A stretch of DNA of 5,948 bases. It comes from JBIOYL01 sp044870185. Lineage in GTDB: Bacteria; Actinomycetota; CALGFH01. Position numbers and translations under genes: made by a program. Where the stretch lies: contig JBIOYL010000163.1 in assembly GCA_044870185.1 (NCBI GenBank), positions 1 to 5,948 of the forward strand, in the 5' to 3' direction. Positions 1 to 4,877 of this stretch are shown here, piece after piece (within the stretch, counting starts at the first letter, position 1; each line of letters starts with the position of its first letter). A model generated the notes under the pieces. It was given only the letters and a program-made list of their open reading frames with translations. It was not told where the DNA came from and ran no database searches.

Positions 1-138
1 GCACCCGACCCCAACGGCCTGGCGCTGGTCGCCGAGGTCACCCGCGCCACCCCGGCCGAGCTGCCCGCAGCCGGCGAGCAGCGCTACCGGGTGGTGCTGT
101 ACGACTTCGGCGCCAAGGCCTCGATCAGTCGTCTCCGG
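1..138 (+). pseudogene. carA: Fragment of carbamoyl-phosphate synthase small subunit (CarA), broken at its 3' side
   Basis: Reading frame 1 is open from the first base. It gives a segment with DPNGLALVAEVTR, a Pro/Ala-rich linker and then VVLYDFGAK. This matches the part of CarA that joins the N-terminal domain to the class I glutamine amidotransferase domain (E. coli has VVAYDFGAKRNILRML here). CarA hydrolyses glutamine and passes ammonia to CarB to make carbamoyl phosphate for arginine and pyrimidine synthesis. Similarity ends at about base 126-138: after FGAKASI the frame continues to a stop at 580-582, but the translation has no CarA character. The expected Gly-Cys-Val-rich strand, the SNGPGDP motif, the catalytic Cys and the His/Glu are all missing, and no other frame restores them downstream. 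The 5' part lies outside the window. I therefore read this as a truncated copy, by rearrangement or a misjoined assembly, and it cannot be a working amidotransferase. The identity rests on one short segment. Confidence 0.6.
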
Positions 139-159
139 TATGGTCCCGGGCGTCCACGG

Positions 160-183
160 CCCGAGAGTCTTTCGGGACTTTTT
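160..183 (+). terminator. Terminator-like hairpin followed by a T tract
   Basis: Bases 160-166 (CCCGAGA) can pair with 170-176 (TTTCGGG, one G-U pair), leaving a 3-base loop. After ACT begins a run of five T at 179-183. The shape fits a Rho-independent terminator reading on the plus strand, just after the point where the carA frame loses similarity. The stem is short, and the same bases also form the DosR-box-like sequence, so the hairpin may be incidental. Confidence 0.35.
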
Positions 184-190
184 GCCGTAA
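171..190 (+). promoter_or_regulatory. DosR/DevR-box-like site (left half perfect)
   Basis: The 20 bases at 171-190 match the published mycobacterial DosR box TTSGGGACTWWWGTCCCSAA at 16 of 20 positions. The first 12 positions all match and the four mismatches lie in the right half-site. DosR/DevR is a NarL/FixJ-type response regulator that switches on hypoxia and dormancy genes in actinobacteria. No gene start with a suitable promoter follows within 300 bases, so its target is unclear. It may be chance similarity in GC-rich DNA. Confidence 0.25.
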
Positions 191-581
191 TGGACCGTCA
201 GCGTCAAGCCACTGAGGGATATTTCTTTACAAGCTGTGCATCCTGCCTGAGCCGGGCATCACGTATGCAGACACTCCGACACCGGCCGAGCAGACCAAAA
301 CCGAGTCGCGTACTTTGTACTGTATTACGGACGCCCACCGCAGCCCTTGTGGCAATGCCGCGGACCCCTCTATACAACCAGAACGAGCGGCCGCACCTAC
401 GCGGAGCCCGATCATCCATCGTGTCCCCGCCTTGCCTGCCGGCCCCCTCCGCACCACCGGGCGCCTCTGTGGCGGCTTCCGGTGCAGACAGTCCGCTTCG
501 GTCCAAAGGTGACGCTCCCGATGGTGGCGTGCGGGGTGTCCGGCCACATCGGCTGCCGATCCGGCGACACACTGGTGCCTG

Positions 582-1298
582 ATGGGAACGTGGCCGGGGA
601 CCGCCGAGGAGCTGGTCCGGGCGCAGGCGGCGCTCGGGCGCAGGGCCGTGGCGCCGTGGCGGCCGGAGGGGACGCTGCGCATCGGTGGCTGCTTCGCCTG
701 CTTCGCGCGTGGTGGCTCCAGCCCGGGGGCGACCGGTGACCCCGGCTGGGCAGGCGGCGCGGTGACGCGTGGGCGCCGGCTGCTGGCCGCCGTGGCGATC
801 GCCGGGCCTGCGGCCGGCCCCTACGTGCCGGCGCTGCTGGCCCTGCGGGAGGGGCGGCTGCTGGAGGCGGCGACCCGCGCCCTGCCGGTCGCGCCCGACG
901 TCCTGCTGGTCAACGCGACCGGGCGGGACCACCCCCGGCGGGCCGGGCTCGCCGTGCAGCTCGGGGCGGTGCTCGGCATCCCGACCGTCGGGGTCACCAA
1001 CCGCCCGCTCGCCGCCGAAGGGGACTGGCCGCCCGACGAGCCGGGCGCGACCGCGCCGCTCCTGCTCGACGGCGAGCTGGTCGGCTGTTGGGTCCGGACC
1101 CGCGCCGGGGTGCGCCCCGTGGCGGTGCATGCGGCCTGGCGGACCGATGCCACGACGGCCGTGGAGGTGGTGCGGGCCGCGACCCGGCGGGCCCGCACGC
1201 CCGAGCCGCTCCGCCGGGCCCGGAAGGCGGCCCGCAGCGCCCGGGCCCGGGCGCACACCAGGGCGTCGCACGCAGGGACGGCTCACGCCGAGATGTGA
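582..1298 (+). CDS. Endonuclease V-like protein, probably catalytically altered
   Basis: A 238-residue protein, close to the family's usual 210-240. Endonuclease V cuts near deaminated bases (hypoxanthine) in DNA or RNA. Recognisable family segments in order: an N-terminal helix with EELVRAQ; IGGCFACF at 34-41, where the family has aGvDvsF; PYVP (80-83), the strand-wedge motif, followed by LREGRLLEA with the conserved Glu90; LLVNATGRDHPRRAGLA (~108-124), equivalent to lvDGhGxaHPRr; PTVGVTNRPL, equivalent to PtiGVaKkpL; and a C-terminal TPEPLRRAR, matching the usual PEPtRxAH. Of the four metal ligands (T. maritima D43, E89, D110, H116), Glu90 and His117 remain, but the first Asp is Phe38 and the second is Asn111. 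ATG 582 is the only ATG/GTG start in frame after the stop at 510-512 and gives the N-terminus expected for the family, though no Shine-Dalgarno sequence is obvious. The last ~30 residues are a basic Arg/Ala-rich tail. Related actinobacterial proteins with a Cys-rich first motif probably exist (from memory), so this may be a subfamily and not local decay. Confidence 0.75.
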   Translation: MGTWPGTAEELVRAQAALGRRAVAPWRPEGTLRIGGCFACFARGGSSPGATGDPGWAGGAVTRGRRLLAAVAIAGPAAGPYVPALLALREGRLLEAATRALPVAPDVLLVNATGRDHPRRAGLAVQLGAVLGIPTVGVTNRPLAAEGDWPPDEPGATAPLLLDGELVGCWVRTRAGVRPVAVHAAWRTDATTAVEVVRAATRRARTPEPLRRARKAARSARARAHTRASHAGTAHAEM

Positions 1299-1301
1299 GC
1301 C
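1280..1301. repeat. Perfect 7-bp inverted repeat over the endonuclease V-like stop codon
   Basis: GGCTCAC (1280-1286) and GTGAGCC (1295-1301) are perfect inverted repeats around an 8-base spacer, and the TGA stop at 1296-1298 lies in the right arm. It could fold as a weak transcript-end hairpin or serve as a dyad operator. The right arm is also the first unit of the GTGAGC series that continues towards the cyclase promoter. Confidence 0.5.
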
Positions 1302-1401
1302 CGGTTCGCACCGGGACGTGACCGCTACCGGAGCGTGAGCCCGGACTTCCTGCCCGGGGCGTGAGCAGGCCGAGCGCCGGGCCACGTGAGCAGGCCGAGC
1401 G
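1295..1401 (+). repeat. Series of CGTGAGC-type units upstream of the cyclase-ATPase gene
   Basis: GTGAGC occurs at 1295, 1335, 1361 and 1386, and the variant GTGACC at 1318, giving spacings of 23, 17, 26 and 25 bases on the same strand. Two subsets are longer: GTGAGCCCGG at 1295-1304 and 1335-1344, and a perfect 17-bp repeat (CGTGAGCAGGCCGAGCG) at 1360-1376 and 1385-1401. The series fills the gap between the two genes and ends 13 bases before the proposed -10 box. It could be an array of regulator half-sites or the result of local duplication. The units lack the partner TCAC needed for a Crp/GlxR palindrome (TGTGA-N6-TCACA). Confidence 0.6.
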
Positions 1402-1414
1402 TGCCGGCACCGCC

Positions 1415-1420
1415 TACACT
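1415..1420 (+). promoter_or_regulatory. -10 box (TACACT) placed for a leaderless transcript
   Basis: TACACT fits the actinobacterial TANNNT consensus. Six bases separate it from ATG 1427, so transcription would begin at or near the A of the start codon and the mRNA would have no leader. This agrees with the absence of a Shine-Dalgarno sequence. I see no good -35 box 16-19 bases upstream; that position falls at the end of the second 17-bp repeat, so an activator may be needed. Confidence 0.55.
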
Positions 1421-1426
1421 CTGATG

Positions 1427-4400
1427 ATGCTGCGTTGCCCCAACTGCGGTGAGGCCAACCCGGAGCGGGCCCGCTTCTGCCTGCGCTGCGGCACACCCCT
1501 GGAGGCCGCCCCGCCGCCACCCGAGACCCGCAAGACCGTCACCGTGGTCTTCAGCGACGTGACCGGGTCGACCAGCCTCGGTGAGCGCCTGGACCCGGAG
1601 TCGCTGTCCCGGGTGATGGCCCGCTACTTCGACGCCATGCGGACCGTGCTCGAGCGCCACGGGGCGACCGTGCAGAAGTTCATCGGCGACGCGGTCATGG
1701 CCGTGTTCGGCATCCCGGTCGTCCACGAGGACGACGCCGTGCGCGCGGTGCGGGCGGCCGCCGAGTTCCACAGCGCCCTGGACACCCTCAACGCCGAGCT
1801 CGCCCGGAACTGGGGGGTCACCCTCACCACCCGCACCGGGGTCAACACCGGCGAGGTGGTGGCCGGCAACCCGCAGGTGGGCAGCGCCCTGGTCGTCGGC
1901 GACGCGGTCAACGTGGCCGCCCGGCTGGAGCAGGCCGCCGGCCCGGGCGAGGTCCTGCTCGGCCGGCCGACCTGGCAGCTGGTCCGCGACGCGGCCACCG
2001 TCGAGCCGCTCGCGCCGCTCAGCCTGGCCGGCAAGACCGGCGGCGTGCCCGCCTACCGGCTGGTCGCCGTGCAGCCGGGCACGCCGGGCCACCGCCGCCG
2101 CGCCGACGCCGCCATGGTGGGCCGCGAACACGAGCGCGAGCTGCTGGAATGGACTTGGCAGCGGGTGCTCCGGGACCGTACCTGCCACCTGGTCACCGTG
2201 CTCGGGACGGCAGGGGTGGGCAAGTCCCGCCTGGTCGCCGAGACGCTCGGCCAGGTCGAAGGCCAGCCCATGGTGCTCATCGGCCGCTGCCTGCCCTACG
2301 GGCAGGGCATCACCTTCTGGCCGGTGGCCGAGATCGTCCGCCAGGCGGCCGGCATGACCGAGGACGACCCGCCTGCGGCGGTCCGGACCAAGCTCGACGC
2401 GCTGCTGGCCGGGACGGACCACGGCGACCTGGTGGCAGCGCGCATCGCCCAGCTCATCGGGCTGGAGGCGGCCACCGTGCCGGCGGAGGAGGCCGCCTGG
2501 GCGGTGCGCAAGCTGCTGGAGGCCCTGGCCGGACGCCAGCCGCTGGTGATGGTCTTCGACGACCTGCACTGGGCCGAGCCGACCCTGCTCGACGTGATTG
2601 AGCACGCCGCCGACTGGTCACGGGAGGTGCCCATGCTGCTCGTGGCGATCGCCCGGCCCGAGCTGCTGGAGCAGCGGCCCAGGTGGGCGGGCGGGAAGCT
2701 CAACGCCACCTCGATGCTGCTCGAGCCGCTGAGCGCCCGCGAGTCGAGCGAGCTGCTGCGGCGCCTGCTCGGCGGCGCGGAGGCCGCCGAGCCGGTCCAG
2801 GCGCAGATCACCCGGCTCGCCGAGGGCAACCCGCTGTACCTGGAGGAGACCCTCGCGATGCTGCTGGAGGACGGCCGGCTGCGCAAGGACGACGGCCGCT
2901 GGGTGGCGTCCGGCGATCCGGCCGCCATCACCGTGCCACCCACCATCCAGGCGCTGCTTGCGGCCCGGCTCGACCGGCTCGGACCCGAGGACCGGGACAT
3001 GCTCGAGCGCGCCTCGGTCATCGGCCAGATCTTCAGCCGCGACGCGGTCACCGAGCTGGCCCCGCCCGAGCGCCGGCCGGACGTGCCCGCGCGGCTGCTC
3101 GACCTCGTGCGCCAGGACTTCCTGCGGGCCACCCACTCGGGGTTCCCCGGCGAGGACAACTACCAGTTCCGCCACCTGCTGATCCGCGACGCCGCCTACG
3201 AGGCGCTGCCCAAGCGCAACCGGGCCGAGCTGCACGAGCGCTTCGCCACCTGGCTGGAGACGGCCCGCGGGGAGCGCACCCGGGAGTACGAGGAGATCAT
3301 CGGCTACCACCTGGAGCAGGCGTGGCGCTACCTGGCCGAGCTGAGCCCGCTCGTCGGCGGGGGCGGGCGGCTGGCCACGCGGGCGGCCGAGCGCCTGGCC
3401 GCCGCCGGGCGCCGGGCGCTGGACCGGGGCGACATGCCCGCCGCCGTCAACCTGCTCTCCCGCGCGGCGGCGCTGCTGCCCACCCAGGACCCCGCCCGGC
3501 TGGCGCTCGCCCCCGCGCTGGCTTCCGCCCTGCGCTCCACCGGCGAGTTCGGCCGCGCCAGCGCCGTGCTCGCCGACGTCGCCGAGCACGGCGACGGCCC
3601 GGTCGACCGGCGGCTGGCCGCCTACGCGGTCCTGGAGCGCATCCGGCTGCGGGCCAGAACAGCCCCCGAGGGCTGGAGCGAGGAGGCCCGCCGTGAGGCC
3701 GAGCGCCTGATCGCGGTCTTCCAGGAGCTCGGGGACGACCGCGGGCTCGCCAAGGCCTGGAGCCTGCTGGCCGAGACCCTGTGGACCTGGCGACAGGTCG
3801 CCAGCAGCGAGGAGGCGGTCCAACGGGCGATCGAGCTCGCCCGGCGCGCGGGCGACGAGCAGGAGGAAACCGAGGCCCTCGGCGACTTCGCCGTGTCCGC
3901 CGTGCAGGGCCCCACACCGGTACCGGACGCGATCCGCCGCTGCCACGACATCCTGGCCAAGGCCAAGGGCCGGCGCCGGCTCGAAGGACGGGTGCTGCTC
4001 GCCCTTGCCGACCTGGAGGCCATGCAGGGCGACGTGGACGAGGCCAGGCGGCTGCTCGACCGCAGCCGGACGATCTTCAGCGACCTCGGCATGCGCCTCG
4101 CGCTCGCGGGGATGTCGGAGACGGTCGCGGCCGTCGAGCTGCGCGCCGGCGACCCGGCCGCCGCCGAGCGGCCGCTACGGCAGGGCTACGAGACGCTCGA
4201 GCGGATGGGCGAGCGGAGCCGGCGCTCGCGGGTCGCCGCCCTGCTCGCCCACACCCTGCTCGCCCAGGACCGGCCCGACGAAGCCGAGCAGTTCATCGCC
4301 GCCAGCGAGGAGCAGGCCGCGATCGACGACTTCTCCACGCGGATCGTCTCGGGCGCCGCGCGAGCCGGCCTGCTCGCACGCCGAGGCCAGGTGAAGCAGG

Positions 4401-4618
4401 CGGAGGCCCTGGCCCGCGGCGTGGTCGCCCTGGCCGGCGAGACCGACGACCTCAACCTGCAAGGCGACGCCCTGCTGCACCTCGCGGCCGTGCTGCGCGC
4501 CGCTGGCCGCCCCGATGCCGCCGCGGCTGCCACCGCCGACGCCATCGGCTGCTACGAGCGCAAGGGGAACACGCTCTCGATGGCGCGGGCGCGCGCCGCC
4601 CTGGCCGGCCGGTCCTGA
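1427..4618 (+). CDS. Zinc-ribbon / class III nucleotide cyclase / STAND ATPase / TPR signalling protein
   Basis: A 1063-residue cytoplasmic protein without signal peptide or membrane segment. Residues 4-21 form a zinc ribbon (Cys4, 7, 18, 21). Residues ~35-180 are a class III adenylate/guanylate cyclase catalytic domain: metal Asp44 in VVFSDVTGST and Asp88 in KFIGDAVMAVFG, base-contact Lys84, transition-state Asn162 and Arg166 in GDAVNVAARLEQ. The second base-selecting position, usually Asp or Thr, is Leu155. VGRE at 231-234 opens an AAA_16/STAND ATPase with Walker A GTAGVGKS (260-267), Walker B LVMVFDDLHWAE (Asp378/379) and an ARPEL sensor-like motif near 409. A winged-helix-like part follows, with QFRHLLIRDAAYEAL at ~580-594. 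The rest (~620-1063) is helical, Ala/Arg/Leu-rich and TPR-like. There is no C-terminal LuxR-type HTH. By family knowledge, such proteins couple NTP-dependent oligomerisation to cyclic nucleotide output; the ligand is unknown. ATG 1427 is chosen because of the -10 spacing. ATG 1424 is adjacent, and GTG 1361 would only add translated repeat DNA. Confidence 0.9.
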   Translation: MLRCPNCGEANPERARFCLRCGTPLEAAPPPPETRKTVTVVFSDVTGSTSLGERLDPESLSRVMARYFDAMRTVLERHGATVQKFIGDAVMAVFGIPVVHEDDAVRAVRAAAEFHSALDTLNAELARNWGVTLTTRTGVNTGEVVAGNPQVGSALVVGDAVNVAARLEQAAGPGEVLLGRPTWQLVRDAATVEPLAPLSLAGKTGGVPAYRLVAVQPGTPGHRRRADAAMVGREHERELLEWTWQRVLRDRTCHLVTVLGTAGVGKSRLVAETLGQVEGQPMVLIGRCLPYGQGITFWPVAEIVRQAAGMTEDDPPAAVRTKLDALLAGTDHGDLVAARIAQLIGLEAATVPAEEAAWAVRKLLEALAGRQPLVMVFDDLHWAEPTLLDVIEHAADWSREVPMLLVAIARPELLEQRPRWAGGKLNATSMLLEPLSARESSELLRRLLGGAEAAEPVQAQITRLAEGNPLYLEETLAMLLEDGRLRKDDGRWVASGDPAAITVPPTIQALLAARLDRLGPEDRDMLERASVIGQIFSRDAVTELAPPERRPDVPARLLDLVRQDFLRATHSGFPGEDNYQFRHLLIRDAAYEALPKRNRAELHERFATWLETARGERTREYEEIIGYHLEQAWRYLAELSPLVGGGGRLATRAAERLAAAGRRALDRGDMPAAVNLLSRAAALLPTQDPARLALAPALASALRSTGEFGRASAVLADVAEHGDGPVDRRLAAYAVLERIRLRARTAPEGWSEEARREAERLIAVFQELGDDRGLAKAWSLLAETLWTWRQVASSEEAVQRAIELARRAGDEQEETEALGDFAVSAVQGPTPVPDAIRRCHDILAKAKGRRRLEGRVLLALADLEAMQGDVDEARRLLDRSRTIFSDLGMRLALAGMSETVAAVELRAGDPAAAERPLRQGYETLERMGERSRRSRVAALLAHTLLAQDRPDEAEQFIAASEEQAAIDDFSTRIVSGAARAGLLARRGQVKQAEALARGVVALAGETDDLNLQGDALLHLAAVLRAAGRPDAAAAATADAIGCYERKGNTLSMARARAALAGRS

Positions 4619-4642
4619 CCGTGCCGCGGCCGGCCGGTCCTG
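4603..4642 (+). repeat. 15-bp direct repeat across the cyclase-ATPase stop codon
   Basis: GGCCGGCCGGTCCTG occurs at 4603-4617 and again at 4628-4642, a 25-base period. The first copy encodes the last residues and runs into the TGA (4616-4618). The second forms the left arm of the terminator hairpin. A short tandem duplication may have built the terminator from the gene's own end. Confidence 0.55.
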
Positions 4643-4655
4643 CGCCGGCCGGCCG
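4627..4655 (+). terminator. Strong GC-only hairpin after the cyclase-ATPase gene
   Basis: Bases 4627-4637 pair perfectly with 4645-4655 (11 bp, all G-C) around the 7-base loop TCCTGCG, starting nine bases after the stop codon. No T tract follows. U-less hairpins of this type are commonly proposed as terminators in high-GC actinobacteria. It would also separate the large gene from the tRNA unit. Confidence 0.55.
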
Positions 4656-4673
4656 GGACCCTGCGCACTGCTG

Positions 4674-4679
4674 TAGCCT
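4674..4679 (+). promoter_or_regulatory. Possible -10 box of the tRNA gene
   Basis: TAGCCT matches TANNNT and lies 14 bases before the mature tRNA 5' end, so a start near 4686 would give a short 5' leader for RNase P to remove. No convincing -35 box is visible because the expected position overlaps the terminator hairpin. Confidence 0.35.
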
Positions 4680-4693
4680 GGCCACGCTCCAAC

Positions 4694-4766
4694 GGCCCGA
4701 TAGCTCAGCGGAGAGAGCAACCGCCTCCTAAGCGGTAGGTCGTGCGTTCGAGTCGCACTCGGGCCG
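4694..4766 (+). tRNA. tRNA-Arg, anticodon CCU
   Basis: A full cloverleaf can be drawn. Acceptor stem GGCCCGA (4694-4700) pairs with TCGGGCC (4759-4765), seven of seven. D stem GCTC (4703-4706) pairs with GAGC (4715-4718) around an 8-base loop containing GG. Anticodon stem ACCGC (4720-4724) pairs with GCGGT (4732-4736), with loop CTCCTAA and anticodon CCT at 4727-4729, reading AGG (Arg). The variable loop is AGGTC. T stem GTGCG (4742-4746) pairs with CGCAC (4754-4758) around TTCGAGT. The discriminator base is G4766 and the following CCC shows CCA is not encoded. The integrase gene starts 111 bases downstream on the same strand, so the 3' half of this tRNA is the likely chromosomal attachment site. 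Confidence 0.93.
4742..4766 (+). other. Candidate attachment site (tRNA 3' end)
   Basis: Elements with tyrosine integrases commonly recombine into the 3' part of a tRNA gene, restoring the tRNA with an identical segment from the element. Here the intact T arm and acceptor strand lie immediately before the int region, which fits attL or attR. The exact core cannot be set because the second copy lies outside the window. Confidence 0.35.
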
Positions 4767-4784
4767 CCCCGCCCGCCGCAGCTC

Positions 4785-4802
4785 AGCGGCCATATCGCCG
4801 CT
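4785..4802 (+). terminator. Short hairpin after the tRNA, possible tRNA transcript end
   Basis: AGCGGC (4785-4790) and GCCGCT (4797-4802) pair perfectly around the loop CATATC, 19 bases after the tRNA. There is no T tract. It may end or mark the tRNA transcript, or be part of the attachment region. Its left side overlaps AGCTCAGCGG (4780-4789), a 10-base copy of the tRNA D-arm sequence at 4702-4711. Confidence 0.3.
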
Positions 4803-4807
4803 TGCGT

Positions 4808-4848
4808 GTCAGACTGACCTGGCACCCTGGTCAACGAAAAGTCAACGA
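4808..4848. repeat. Palindrome and tandem GTCAACGA repeats between tRNA and integrase
   Basis: GTCAG-A-CTGAC (4808-4818) is a perfect 11-base palindrome. Downstream, GTCAACGA occurs at 4830-4837 and 4841-4848, 11 bases apart and so close to one helical turn. Repeats between the attachment core and int are where integrase arm sites, excisionase sites or int operators usually lie. No binding is demonstrable from sequence alone. Confidence 0.4.
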
Positions 4849-4877
4849 GGCTTGCTCGACGACACAGGAGCGCGAGC

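Larger units (their letters stand above)
139..581. other. Gene-free stretch between the carA break and the endonuclease V-like gene
   Basis: About 440 bases without a supportable gene. Several frames stay open because the DNA is GC-rich, but their translations are rich in Arg, Pro and Ser, show no family motif and have no ribosome binding site. Bases ~185-400 are visibly less GC-rich than the rest of the window and contain runs such as GATATTTCTTTACA and GTACTTTGTAC, unlike coding DNA of this organism. Apart from the terminator-like hairpin and DosR-box-like site listed separately, I see no RNA gene, no IS terminal repeats and no transposase remnant. Confidence 0.5.

Noticed and set aside
347..376. 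TTGTGG-N18-TATACA as a promoter for the endonuclease V-like gene
   Set aside because: Both boxes are weak, the -10 lacks the final T of TANNNT, and the gap to ATG 582 is about 200 bases.
451..485. Imperfect hairpin GCACC...GGTGC with nested GCC/GGC pairs
   Set aside because: The pairing is interrupted and offers nothing beyond what GC-rich DNA gives by chance; no riboswitch or T tract is recognisable.
1294..1391. Crp/GlxR-type sites (TGTGA-N6-TCACA) in the repeat array
   Set aside because: Only the GTGA half is present; the sequence six bases on does not match TCAC in any unit checked.
1361..1426. GTG 1361 as the start of the cyclase-ATPase gene
   Set aside because: It would translate the CGTGAGC repeats and the TACACT box; no Shine-Dalgarno sequence precedes it and the zinc ribbon begins right after ATG 1427.
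204..1520. Long minus-strand open frame opposite the endonuclease V-like gene
   Set aside because: Its translation is Arg/Pro/Gly-rich with no family motif, and it spans the gene-free region, a well-supported gene and the cyclase promoter. It is a GC-driven shadow.
1325..2605. Long minus-strand frame opposite the cyclase-ATPase gene
   Set aside because: The plus strand in this interval encodes the zinc ribbon, cyclase and Walker motifs; the antisense product is compositionally biased with no recognisable domain.
2618..3946. Minus-strand frame of about 440 residues opposite the ATPase/TPR part
   Set aside because: It is complementary to codons of a conserved protein and has no motif or ribosome binding site of its own.
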